From NCBI GenBank assembly GCA_016787485.1, contig JAEUUL010000014.1, positions 62,001 through 126,000 on the forward strand: DNA of 64,000 nt, in the 5' to 3' direction. This document shows, one piece after another, positions 32,932 to 41,532 of this stretch (position 1 is its first letter; each line of letters begins with the position of its first letter). Made by a program: the position numbers and the translations under genes. This DNA comes from Bacteroidota bacterium (lineage in GTDB: Bacteria > Bacteroidota > Bacteroidia > NS11-12g > UBA955). Under the pieces are notes generated by a model. It was not told the origin of the DNA. It saw nothing but the letters and a program-made list of their open reading frames with translations, and did no database searches.

Positions 32932-33815
32932 ATCTGCCACAAAAAAATCTGACGGTCATCGCTGCCGCTGGCAAGCATATCCTGGTTTAGCCACACCAAC
33001 GAATTCACCGAACTTGTATGCGCCTGGAATTTGGCAAAATCAATTACCTTTAGTAACTCCATTGAACGGGCATCCCAGATTTTGATGGTTTTATCCATGC
33101 TGGCAGACGCAAACCATAGTCCACACGGGCTCAACTGGAGACTGTGGATATGATAAATATGGGCTGCAATTTCCCCTGTACTTTTCCCATCCGGCATATT
33201 CCACAAACGCAGCACTGCGTCTCGTCCACCGCTTACCAGGGTTTGAATATGGGGCAACCAGGCCAGCGCAAAAACCGAATGTGTATGACCTTGCAGTGTA
33301 TTGAGGCGCTTCCAGTCTCTGTCTAACACATGAATACAAAAATCGGATGATGCAAGAACCCATTGTCCGGTTTCTTCAAGCCAAAGGGCTTTTCTCACAG
33401 GCTTGTCAGATACCTTGACCCTTTGCAGAATGCGACCTTCTGCATCCCAGTAAATCAGCATTCCATCACCTCCTGTGGTTATAAATCCCTTTTCATGCGC
33501 TGTGATACTGAAAAGTCCTGCCCGATGGGCTTCGAGATTTTTTACCCGTTCATCCGTTCCAATCAGAAATAAATTGCCTGCCTGGGTTCCGGCAAGAATC
33601 AGTCCCGATTCCTGCAGACAGGCCAGACTATATACCGGCGCGGGAATCTGAGCCAGAACGCGGCCATCACCCGGGTTGGACGCATTCCACTCCACCACAT
33701 AACCATCGCCGCCGGCGCTGAGCAATGCATCTCCCCTGCCGGCAGTTAGCGCATATACAGCCTGTTTGTGTCCGGTAAAGCGGGCTAATCGGTTTACCTG
33801 TATTTTTGCAGTCAT
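32922..33815 (-). CDS. WD40 repeat protein
   Basis: A 297-residue single beta-propeller made of WD40 repeats: FTGHKQAVYALTAGRGDALLSAGGDGYVVEWN, LQGHTHSVFALAWLPHIQTLVSGGRDAVLRLWN, IYHIHSLQLSPCGLWFASASMDKTIKIWD and AHTSSVNSLVWLNQDMLASGSDDRQIFLWQ can be read, with less regular blades between. There is no signal peptide or enzyme domain, so it is a cytosolic protein-binding scaffold. The ATG at 33815 gives a complete first blade. That start codon overlaps the start of the phosphopantetheinyl transferase on the other strand (CATG). Confidence 0.87.
   Translation of the reverse strand: MTAKIQVNRLARFTGHKQAVYALTAGRGDALLSAGGDGYVVEWNASNPGDGRVLAQIPAPVYSLACLQESGLILAGTQAGNLFLIGTDERVKNLEAHRAGLFSITAHEKGFITTGGDGMLIYWDAEGRILQRVKVSDKPVRKALWLEETGQWVLASSDFCIHVLDRDWKRLNTLQGHTHSVFALAWLPHIQTLVSGGRDAVLRLWNMPDGKSTGEIAAHIYHIHSLQLSPCGLWFASASMDKTIKIWDARSMELLKVIDFAKFQAHTSSVNSLVWLNQDMLASGSDDRQIFLWQIQG
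33801..33808 (+). promoter_or_regulatory. -7 box of the phosphopantetheinyl transferase gene
   Basis: TATTTTTG, a full TAnnTTTG match, ends five bases before the ATG. It lies inside the first codons of the divergent WD40 gene. Transcription would begin at or just before the start codon. Confidence 0.45.
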
Positions 33816-34476
33816 GCCTTTGGTGGAAATCATCCGCCCCCATCCGGATCTCCAGATAGGAATCTGGAAAATTGCCGAGACTGAAGCGGAATTGCTGCAA
33901 ATGTACAATCCGGACGAAGCAGAAGCCGGATTGTTGCAAAACATGCCAGAGGCCAGGCGAAGGCATTATCTGGGAAGCAGGTTGCTGGCCCGCGGGTTTG
34001 CCCCCGGTGCGCTGATTACAAAAGATGAAAATGGCAAACCCGGATTTGGCCATGGCAATCCCCAAATGAGCTGGAGTCACAGCGGAGACTATGCGGTAAT
34101 TGCATGCAATGCCAAAGAATCCACAGGAATTGATATAGAACTTGTGAGGGACAGGATTCTGCGTGTAATGGGCAAATTTTGTAATCAGGCAGATTTACAG
34201 TGCATACAAGAACACCATAAAACCGAAAGTCTGCTGCTGATATGGGCTGCAAAAGAAAGCATGTATAAGTGGTACGGAAAAAAGGAAGTGGATTTCCGGA
34301 AACACATGACCTGTGAGCCATTTACCATCGGGGCGGAAGGAAGGTTTCATGCATCGTTGCATTTGCCCACTTTGCACCGGAAATTCGATATGGAATACCG
34401 AATCTTTGAAGGCTATGTTTTGGTGTGGATTGTGCAGGAAAATCCATCTAGCGAAACCGCCGCAACAACAGTTTGA
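33814..34476 (+). CDS. 4'-phosphopantetheinyl transferase
   Basis: A 220-residue Sfp/AcpS-superfamily enzyme that moves phosphopantetheine from CoA to a carrier protein. The magnesium-binding GIDIELV lies near residue 107 and WAAKESMYKWYGKKEVDF near residue 148. The N-terminal half carries the SWSHSGDYAVIA segment typical of the Sfp type. It activates acyl, peptidyl or other carrier proteins; no carrier protein or synthase lies nearby. Its 3' end overlaps the flippase gene by 29 bases in convergent orientation. Confidence 0.88.
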   Translation: MPLVEIIRPHPDLQIGIWKIAETEAELLQMYNPDEAEAGLLQNMPEARRRHYLGSRLLARGFAPGALITKDENGKPGFGHGNPQMSWSHSGDYAVIACNAKESTGIDIELVRDRILRVMGKFCNQADLQCIQEHHKTESLLLIWAAKESMYKWYGKKEVDFRKHMTCEPFTIGAEGRFHASLHLPTLHRKFDMEYRIFEGYVLVWIVQENPSSETAATTV

Positions 34477-35707
34477 ACAGCACTTTCACGCGCACAACTC
34501 CGTGGAATTCAGCATGCGGATTATCCCGCCGGAATTGCAGATACACCAAAACCAGTATGGCAAAGAAACCCGCATCGGCTGCCAGACAGGCACCAGTGAG
34601 TCCCATGCGCGGTATAAGCCAGACAGCAAGCAGGAATTGAACGGCAAGTCCGGCCAGATTGCATGAAAGCAGACTCCTGAATTTGCCCACTGCATGCAAA
34701 TAGTGGCTAAAAAGAGTGCTCGCACCCAGCGAAAGGATGGAGGGAATCAACCAGAGTGAAGCTGATTTCATTTGCGTGAATTCTGCTCCAAAAACCATGG
34801 CAAACAAACCGGCCGGTAAAAAGGCCAGCAGCAGACAGGCACCGCCTGTGCCAACTGCAGAAATGACCGCGTAACGAAGGGTAATATCTGCACGAAATGC
34901 CACACTCTGACTTTGCAACATGCGCATGTGCGCTATAGTACCAAAGCTATTGCCAAATATCCAGATGGTATCGGCAATCAACAATACATTGGAGTAGACC
35001 CCAACAGGTACAGACGTACCTGTCATTTCCTGCAACAAAACCAGGCTGAGCCTGTAATTGAGAAACTGAACCAACTGTCCGTTCTGGGCCCAAAAACCCA
35101 ATGCAAAGGGTTGTTTCAAAATCAAAACTCTTCCCCTTCCGGGCTGCCACAGGTCCCTGCGCAACAAGATTTCTGAAGCAAGGTAAACCACAAAGGTGAC
35201 CAGAAGGGTAATATCCACCACCTGATGCGGGTTGAGGAATTGTACACCTGTGAACCAGACAATTCCGCACAGACATGTCAACTTTCCCAGCTCCAATGCC
35301 AGTTGCAGTCTGTTTCTCACATACACTCTTCCTAATCCCTGGTACACATTGTAATGTACCGTAAGTTGTCCCAGAGCAAATACAAGCAACCCAAGCTCAG
35401 CAGCCATAGAATGGAAGGCAGGACTGATAAAAAAAACAAGCCACGAAACAATGGCCACCAGAGTGGCCCAGATAAAGGCGGTTGGATGCACTTTTGCAGC
35501 ACCCATGCTGGCAGCAAGATTACCCAGACTGCTGCCACCTACATATTCATTGGCGATCATGGCCAGGTTTACATAGAACAGGATAAGACTGAGCTGACCG
35601 CGTCCACCGGCACCCAACCAGCGGGACGTGAGCACCACAAAAACAGCAGCCAGAAATGTTTTCAGCAATTGCAGGGCAAAGGTTTTCAGGGCACTGTTTC
35701 TGCTCAT
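34448..35707 (-). CDS. Polysaccharide flippase (Wzx/MATE-like)
   Basis: A 419-residue membrane protein with about 12 hydrophobic segments, of the oligosaccharide/polysaccharide flippase type that moves lipid-linked glycans across the inner membrane. It opens with TFALQLLKTFLAAVFVVLTSRWLGAGGRGQLS, whose LGAGGRG motif is common in the group. The ATG at 35707 overlaps the asnB stop by four bases. With asnB and a GT4 transferase upstream it forms a three-gene surface-glycan operon. Confidence 0.8.
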   Translation of the reverse strand: MSRNSALKTFALQLLKTFLAAVFVVLTSRWLGAGGRGQLSLILFYVNLAMIANEYVGGSSLGNLAASMGAAKVHPTAFIWATLVAIVSWLVFFISPAFHSMAAELGLLVFALGQLTVHYNVYQGLGRVYVRNRLQLALELGKLTCLCGIVWFTGVQFLNPHQVVDITLLVTFVVYLASEILLRRDLWQPGRGRVLILKQPFALGFWAQNGQLVQFLNYRLSLVLLQEMTGTSVPVGVYSNVLLIADTIWIFGNSFGTIAHMRMLQSQSVAFRADITLRYAVISAVGTGGACLLLAFLPAGLFAMVFGAEFTQMKSASLWLIPSILSLGASTLFSHYLHAVGKFRSLLSCNLAGLAVQFLLAVWLIPRMGLTGACLAADAGFFAILVLVYLQFRRDNPHAEFHGVVRVKVLFKLLLRRFR

Positions 35708-37575
35708 GAACGGAGTTGTTGCAGGTAATACGAAAAGGCAGTAAGTCTGAAAAACCAACGCAACGCCACGGGGTCTCCGCTTTCAATGGAGCTCCACTGT
35801 TTTTCCCGCATTGCTGCTGGAGACCAGGGTTCCAGGGAAGAATCCATAAAGGCGGGTTTCCATGCCATCATTACACGAGAAGACAAGGCTGCATCCGGCA
35901 CTGTAAATCCCTTTTTGTCAACGCGCCACAAAACATCCGGCGGTACAAAAGGTTTGGCCGCATTGCGCAATGCGCCTTTCATGTACCCATTGGTCATTTT
36001 GTCCTGAAAGGAAATTTGCAGCCATGATGCAAGGCGTGGGTCATCGGCAAAAGGATTTCTGCTTTCCAGGCTGTGTGCCATCCCGTTTGCATCTTCCCAC
36101 AACAACATCTGACCCAGTTTTTGTCCCCAGTAATCGGCGTGCATGGCATGAAAAGCCGATAGGTGAGCCTGCTGCCAGTGCAAAGGTTCGTAGGTGTGCA
36201 AATCCGGATGCAGCCAACCCTCTACCCTTTTCCGGCGAAGAAAACTGCTTGCCGGACCAGCAGATTTCAACTTCATACGAAACCAACCTTTGATGATTTC
36301 AGTCTGGGTTAACGGCAACTTGTTGCGATTCTGCCAAAGATAAAATGGCATGTTCGCCCAATCCCGCTGCAGGTAATCCGGGTAGCCGCCAAAAATCTCA
36401 TCGGCACCCTGACCGTTGAACAAAACCGTAACTCCCTGTTGCCTTACCAACCGACAAAGCTGAAAATGAGCCAGATTGTTCCATGCAACAGGTATCAGTC
36501 CGGTAGACTGCACCACCTCCTGCAGCAGTTCAGGTCCGGCCTCACTGATGGATACAGAATGCCACTCACCGCGGGTAAAATCCACCACCTTTTTTTGCCA
36601 TTCACTTTCATCCGAGTCCGGGTCTGCAGAAGTGACGGAGAAGAGTTTCAGCGGGTGCTCTTCTCCCAGAACAAAACGGGCAATTCCTATGAGTGCGGCA
36701 CTGTCTATGCCTCCACTCACAGCAAAACCGAGAGGCACATCTGCCATCAGCCGGCTTTGGGTGGCATGAATCAGCTCTTCCCTTAGCAAGCCAGGTATGA
36801 CGTGGGTTTCACGGGTCCATACATCCGAGTTGGTCTGTCCGTTTTTGGCCTCAATCCACAACCTGCTGAAGGGGGGAACCTCTGCAATTTCTGTAAGCGG
36901 GTGTCCGTGTGAAGGCAGGTACATTCCTTCCGCCAGAATATGGGTAAGCGCATGCGTATTGAGGGTGGTAAGACCGAAGGTTTTTTGCAAAACCCGGGCT
37001 TCAGAAGCAAAGCAGGTCATCCCATTTTGCCGGGTATAAAAAAGCGGTTTCACACCCGTTGCATCGCGCACCAGATGCATTTTCTTTTCCTGATTGTCCC
37101 AGATGGCGAATGCAAAAAAACCATCCAGAACTGACATGGTATTCTCCTGCCGTTGTGAATCCCAGATGGTTAGCAATGTTTCTGTATCCGTTCTGCTGGC
37201 ATTGGCAATCCCAAAACGGGCATCCAATTGATGGAAATTGAAAATTTCACCGTTAAAGGCCAGGCAAAACCGGCCTGATTGTGAAACCATGGGTTGGTGG
37301 CCTGCCACACCGGGTGAAATGATGGAAAGACGCCTGTGCACAAGTGCTGCCTGTACCAGGCCTTCTGCCTGCCGAATGTGTGGCATACCGGATTTGAGTC
37401 CACTCAGCGTATCATCGAGTGCGTAGCTCTGCATCCGGCCATCGGCATACATCAGAGTAACTCCGGCATCATCCGGTCCGCGGTGCGCCAGCCCCCCGGC
37501 AAGATTGCTGCACAAGTGCATTGCTTCTGCTGCCTCTATGGGACTGACCGCTACCCAACCTGCTATTCCGCACAT
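35704..37575 (-). CDS. asnB: Asparagine synthase (glutamine-hydrolysing)
   Basis: A 623-residue amidotransferase. The N-terminal Ntn domain opens with the catalytic MCGIAGWV, and AHRGPDD and FNGEIFNF follow. The synthetase domain carries the ATP site AVSGGIDSAALIG (residues ~262-274). In glycan gene clusters such proteins often amidate sugar acids or peptides rather than make free asparagine. It lies between a GT4 gene (13-base overlap) and a flippase gene (4-base overlap), so co-translation is likely and a cell-surface role is plausible. Confidence 0.9.
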   Translation of the reverse strand: MCGIAGWVAVSPIEAAEAMHLCSNLAGGLAHRGPDDAGVTLMYADGRMQSYALDDTLSGLKSGMPHIRQAEGLVQAALVHRRLSIISPGVAGHQPMVSQSGRFCLAFNGEIFNFHQLDARFGIANASRTDTETLLTIWDSQRQENTMSVLDGFFAFAIWDNQEKKMHLVRDATGVKPLFYTRQNGMTCFASEARVLQKTFGLTTLNTHALTHILAEGMYLPSHGHPLTEIAEVPPFSRLWIEAKNGQTNSDVWTRETHVIPGLLREELIHATQSRLMADVPLGFAVSGGIDSAALIGIARFVLGEEHPLKLFSVTSADPDSDESEWQKKVVDFTRGEWHSVSISEAGPELLQEVVQSTGLIPVAWNNLAHFQLCRLVRQQGVTVLFNGQGADEIFGGYPDYLQRDWANMPFYLWQNRNKLPLTQTEIIKGWFRMKLKSAGPASSFLRRKRVEGWLHPDLHTYEPLHWQQAHLSAFHAMHADYWGQKLGQMLLWEDANGMAHSLESRNPFADDPRLASWLQISFQDKMTNGYMKGALRNAAKPFVPPDVLWRVDKKGFTVPDAALSSRVMMAWKPAFMDSSLEPWSPAAMREKQWSSIESGDPVALRWFFRLTAFSYYLQQLRS

Positions 37576-38738
37576 GATTGTATTACCTTGTAATAAAGTT
37601 GGGTGTAGGAATCCAGAACCTTGCCTGGTGCAAAAATTTCACGTGCCATCGGGGCAATCCATTCAGGCTGAAAAGCATTTGAATCCAGCATTTGAACCAT
37701 AGCATTTTTCAGCGAATCCGGATCATTTGCATCTACCAGAATTCCCATGCCGGGTTTGAACTGCGTTTCTGCCCCACCACAATGCGTATATATACATGGA
37801 ATTCCGATGCAGACTGCTTCTGCCAGTGTGAGTCCGAAGGTTTCAAACCGGCTGAAACTAACAAGACACTGTGAACCAACGAGATGTGAAATAAATTCCT
37901 GGCGTGAGGCCATGGGTGAAATATGCCGTATGGATGATAAATCGGCTTGATGCAATTGCCCTTCAAACTCTCGCCAGGCATTGTCTGGAATGATGAGCAG
38001 CAATTCTGCACGATGGCCGGCCAATATAAGATCCCGGAATACCTGAAGAATGACTCCTGTTTGTTTTTGCCGGTGCCTTGCATTTGACACATGAACAAAA
38101 CGGAAGAATTCTCGAGGGTTGCGGGCTATCGGAACCGAGAAAAAATCCGGATGGATGAGATTGGGAATCACCTGCACTGCTGGCACTCCCTGGTTGATTA
38201 ATTCATCTGCCAATATGGGTGAAACGGCAGTAACCGCGTTGGCTTCTTTCAGCAATTTCAGGCTTCGGTCCTTTTTCCTTCCCTTAAGTTCACCATCTGC
38301 AGGCAGATAACCGGTATAGTGCTCTGTTATAATGTAAGGTATCCCTTTTCGCTTTCTGAGCAGCCAGGCATATAAACCCAGTTTCCAGGCCACCTGTACA
38401 TGGGAAAGTTGTATTTCGCCCCGGTTGCTTCTAAGCCAATGCACTTGTTTGAAAAACTGACGGAGGTACAGATACTGGTTTCGCAGGAAACCAGACAATC
38501 CGGTAAACCGGGGCAAATAAACCACCACAGCCAGGCCATTGTTGGGCAGAGGCTCCGCTACAACTTCTACTTTTTGAATTCCCGGATCAAACACCAGATG
38601 CAGCAAGCTGATTTTGCAGCGTGCTGACAGGGCCTGAGCCAGTTCACGGTTGAAAATCCCGTTCAGTGGGTCTACCCGTGTGGGGTACCAACTGGGCAGA
38701 AACAATATGTGGGGAATACCGGCCAAAAGGTGCTGCAA
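37563..38738 (-). CDS. GT4 family glycosyltransferase
   Basis: A 391-residue transferase of the GT-B fold. The N-terminal half shows LFLPSWYPTRVDPLNGIFNRE, a typical opening for GT4 enzymes of surface glycans. The C-terminal half shows HVSNARHRQKQTGVILQVF and the donor-binding SFSRFETFGLTLAEAVCIGIP with the conserved E-x7-E motif. The start is a TTG; no ATG gives the full N-terminus. First gene of the operon with asnB and the flippase. Confidence 0.85.
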   Translation of the reverse strand: MQHLLAGIPHILFLPSWYPTRVDPLNGIFNRELAQALSARCKISLLHLVFDPGIQKVEVVAEPLPNNGLAVVVYLPRFTGLSGFLRNQYLYLRQFFKQVHWLRSNRGEIQLSHVQVAWKLGLYAWLLRKRKGIPYIITEHYTGYLPADGELKGRKKDRSLKLLKEANAVTAVSPILADELINQGVPAVQVIPNLIHPDFFSVPIARNPREFFRFVHVSNARHRQKQTGVILQVFRDLILAGHRAELLLIIPDNAWREFEGQLHQADLSSIRHISPMASRQEFISHLVGSQCLVSFSRFETFGLTLAEAVCIGIPCIYTHCGGAETQFKPGMGILVDANDPDSLKNAMVQMLDSNAFQPEWIAPMAREIFAPGKVLDSYTQLYYKVIQSCAE

Positions 38739-38860
38739 TTTACAGAGGGAATGCAGCTATGGTGTGCATGGAATTGGGCTTTCAGAAAAAAATCAGGTTT
38801 TTACTGCCGGATCTATTGATTTAATGTGGTCTGCCATTGTACCTTTGCACCAGCAAAACG

Positions 38861-38937
38861 GCGGTTGTAGCTCAGTTGGTTAGAGCATCGGTTTGTGGTA
38901 CCGAGGGTCGCCGGTTCGAGCCCGGTCATCCGCCCCA
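38861..38937 (+). tRNA. tRNA-His (GTG)
   Basis: A complete cloverleaf can be folded. The anticodon loop TTGTGGT gives anticodon GTG; the T loop is TTCGAGC, and the 3' CCA is encoded (38935-38937). The base before position 1 (38860) is G and the discriminator is C, matching the G-1:C73 identity pair of histidine tRNA. The acceptor stem has one T-T mismatch at pair 5-68. It lies downstream of the divergent glycosyltransferase gene and just before the DUF4399 gene. Confidence 0.93.
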
Positions 38938-38951
38938 GAGGTATTTTTACC

Positions 38952-39449
38952 ATGAAAAGTATTTTAATTACCACCAAAGCGGCTTTTATAGCCGCTTTTT
39001 TTGTTGCCTGCGGTGGCGAAAGCACTGACATTGCAAAACCTGATACAGCTATGAGCCACACAGAGAACCACCCGGTCACGAAAGACACCACAACCATTGA
39101 AAACGGGCAGGAAGTTTTTTTTGACGGCCTGAAAGAGGGTGATGTTGTAAAAAGTCCACTCACTGTTAAGTTCGGGGTGAAAGGTATGAAAGTAATGCCT
39201 GCGGACAGCGGCTTGCTTGCCGGCACAGGCCATCACCATCTGCTTATGGATACATTGGGCTTTGTCCCGGCCGGAAAACCGGTTCCAATGGGAATTGCAT
39301 CCATTTTGCATTTTGGTAAAGGGCAGACAGAGAGTAAACCACTCACGCTGAAACCCGGCAAACACAGGCTCACACTGCAATTTGCAAATGGTCACCATAT
39401 TTCCTACGGTGTGCGCATGAGCAAAACCATAGAAATTGAAGTGAAATAA
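38952..39449 (+). CDS. DUF4399 lipoprotein
   Basis: A 165-residue lipoprotein with lipobox FVACGG after a short signal (KSILITTKAAFIAAFFVAC). The mature part matches DUF4399: FFDGLKEGDVVKSPLTVKFGVKGMKV, GHHHLLMDT, and the closing TLQFANGHHISYG. The repeated histidines (GTGHHHLL and NGHHIS) could bind a metal. The function is unknown; the protein is periplasmic or outer-membrane. It starts 15 bases after the tRNA and may share its transcript. Confidence 0.85.
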   Translation: MKSILITTKAAFIAAFFVACGGESTDIAKPDTAMSHTENHPVTKDTTTIENGQEVFFDGLKEGDVVKSPLTVKFGVKGMKVMPADSGLLAGTGHHHLLMDTLGFVPAGKPVPMGIASILHFGKGQTESKPLTLKPGKHRLTLQFANGHHISYGVRMSKTIEIEVK

Positions 39450-39500
39450 TTTTTTGGGGGAATCCCACCCAATTTCCTGTACTTCGCATATCAGCAATCT

Positions 39501-40163
39501 ATGAACATGCGATTTTCCCTCATTCTGGCCATAACAGGTTTATCAGTTACAGCTTCAGCGCAGTCCCGTTATTCGGCAGATTTACCGAATGTGATTATTA
39601 AATTCAGTCCACAGCATCTGATAAGGGGTGGCTTGTGGATGAGTGGCGAACTGTTCAATGAAAAAAAGCAGGCAAGCAACCAGATAGGCATAGAAATGCT
39701 ATATGGAAAAGCCAATCCCGGCAATGACAAATATGGCATTTACCAAACCAGTGGATTCACCTTTGAATACGCCTTCAAGTATTATCCAAACAGATTGCGT
39801 GTAGAGAAAAAACTGAGTGGTGAACGAATCGGTGGATTTTATACAGGTTTTTTTGCACAGGCAGGCTCTGTTAACCAAAAGGTCCGGTATGACCGCTACA
39901 CCGGATTCCCACCCAGCAACCAGAAAATCAGCAATGAGATAAAAACAACTTCATTTTATCCCGGCTTTATTCTGGGCAAAACCCAGTCATTGGGAGAAAG
40001 CCTGTATATCGATGTTTTCATAGGTGCCGGGGTGCGTATGGCCAATACAACCCTGAAAACGGATGACGGGGATTACGCCTTCGACGACAGTCCTGAGGTA
40101 TATGGTTTTTACCGCAACGGGGTAATGCCTAAAATCGGGTTCACCCTGGGAATCGGAATCTGA
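39501..40163 (+). CDS. Outer-membrane beta-barrel-like protein
   Basis: A 220-residue secreted protein with a signal peptide (NMRFSLILAITGLSVTASAQ). The mature part consists of alternating strands with aromatic ends (GFTFEYAFKYYPNR, GGFYTGFFAQAG, SLYIDVFIGAGVRM) and ends PKIGFTLGIGI, as in small outer-membrane barrels of Bacteroidota. No specific family is recognised. Convergent with folE, 40 bases away. Confidence 0.72.
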   Translation: MNMRFSLILAITGLSVTASAQSRYSADLPNVIIKFSPQHLIRGGLWMSGELFNEKKQASNQIGIEMLYGKANPGNDKYGIYQTSGFTFEYAFKYYPNRLRVEKKLSGERIGGFYTGFFAQAGSVNQKVRYDRYTGFPPSNQKISNEIKTTSFYPGFILGKTQSLGESLYIDVFIGAGVRMANTTLKTDDGDYAFDDSPEVYGFYRNGVMPKIGFTLGIGI

Positions 40164-40203
40164 CCCTCCTGCTCTCCGGAACGAAACAATCCGTTTCCTG
40201 AGG

Positions 40204-40878
40204 TTAATCCTGGCTCTGCAATTCCAGATATTTCAGGAACTCACTGCGCGTTTGCACATCATTGAATTTTCCGTGGTAACTGCTGGTCACCGTACTGGCA
40301 GTAATGTCCTTAATTCCCCGGCTTGCAACGCACAGGTGTTTTGCATCCAGCACCACGGCTACGTCTTCAGTGTTTAGTACCTTTTTCAGTTCCTGGGCTA
40401 TCTGAACAGTCATTCTCTCCTGCACCTGCGGTCTTTTGGCAAAATAATCCACTATGCGGTTGAGTTTACTGAGTCCTATGACTTGCCCACTGCTGATGTA
40501 GGCCAGGTGCGCCTTGCCAATAATTGGAACAAAATGGTGTTCGCAGGTACTGTGGAAATTGATGTCTTTTTCCACCAACATTTCGCTGTACTTGTAATGA
40601 TTGTCAAACAGCGTATATGCAGGTTTGTTCTGGGGGTTGAGGCCTTTAAACTGTTCCTTTACATACATTTTGGCTATACGCAGAGGGGTGCCTTTCAGGC
40701 TGTCATCATCCAGGTCCAGCCCCATGACCAGCATAATCTCGCGAAAATGCTTTGCTATCAGCTCAATTTTCAGTTCATCATCCATTGCAAAGGCATCCTC
40801 ACGAAGCGGGGTATCGGCACCAGAGCCAATGTGTTCATTGCCCCACTCTTCTATCTGATTCAACAATTTATTGTCCAT
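40204..40878 (-). CDS. folE: GTP cyclohydrolase I
   Basis: A 224-residue enzyme making dihydroneopterin triphosphate from GTP, the first step to folate and biopterin. Zinc ligands lie in STCEHHFVP and in AKHLCVASRG; the conserved GLSKLNRIVDYFAKRPQVQE is present. The acidic N-terminal extension (~40 residues) is usual in this phylum. Its start overlaps the end of the PTPS gene by 11 bases, so both are made from one transcript. Confidence 0.95.
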   Translation of the reverse strand: MDNKLLNQIEEWGNEHIGSGADTPLREDAFAMDDELKIELIAKHFREIMLVMGLDLDDDSLKGTPLRIAKMYVKEQFKGLNPQNKPAYTLFDNHYKYSEMLVEKDINFHSTCEHHFVPIIGKAHLAYISSGQVIGLSKLNRIVDYFAKRPQVQERMTVQIAQELKKVLNTEDVAVVLDAKHLCVASRGIKDITASTVTSSYHGKFNDVQTRSEFLKYLELQSQD

Positions 40879-41284
40879 GGTATTCTGCGTAATTTCTGGG
40901 TGTTTCGTATAGTTTTACGGATAGTTTGTAGTTGTCCGGCAACCGGTTCTTCACCCGGTTCCAAATCACTACACAAATATTTTCAACAGTTGGATTAAGG
41001 GTCTTAAAATCCTCTGTATCGAGATTCAGATTCCGATGATCATACCTGTCCATCACTTCCAACTCAAGTATTTCTTTCAGAATCTTCAGGTCCATAACAT
41101 ACCCTGTCACCGGGTCAATGGGTCCGGTAACGGTAACATGTAAATCGTAATTGTGACCGTGAAATGAAGGGTTGGCACACAGGCCGAAAATAAGTCGGTT
41201 CTGCTCATCGGACCATTCCGGCACATACAACCTGTGGGCGGCATTGAATTGTGCGGTGCGGGTTACAGAAACCAAGGCTGTCAT
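40868..41284 (-). CDS. 6-pyruvoyl/6-carboxy-tetrahydropterin synthase
   Basis: A 138-residue PTPS-fold enzyme. Zinc histidines are in FNAAHRL and FHGHNYDLHV, and the catalytic Cys lies in GLCANPSFHGH. The spacing C-x5-HGH is that of the mammalian-type 6-pyruvoyl-tetrahydropterin synthase (PTPS-II); QueD has C-x3-HGH. The following IDPVTGYVMDL and DHRNLNLD also recall the biopterin enzyme. It acts on dihydroneopterin triphosphate, the product of FolE encoded just downstream with an 11-base overlap. Automatic annotation would probably say queD; biopterin synthesis is the better reading but is not proven. Confidence 0.87.
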   Translation of the reverse strand: MTALVSVTRTAQFNAAHRLYVPEWSDEQNRLIFGLCANPSFHGHNYDLHVTVTGPIDPVTGYVMDLKILKEILELEVMDRYDHRNLNLDTEDFKTLNPTVENICVVIWNRVKNRLPDNYKLSVKLYETPRNYAEYHGQ

Positions 41285-41532
41285 CGGAATATACTGAAGA
41301 GGAAAAGTGACAATACAACCATTTTGAATTCAATATTGTTTGCAGCCTATTTGTTTAATGGCAAATGTTGTCTGTAAACGTTATACAAATTTACGGCCAT
41401 AATCGGGTAAAACAAGTCGTGGCTTGCCGGGTCTTTGCAGTTCAATGGCTGTCATTGGCGGTCAATGGATTGTAAAGATTGCATCCATACGAGATGGAAA
41501 TGCGGTATAAAAATATTTATCTTGCAGGCTGT

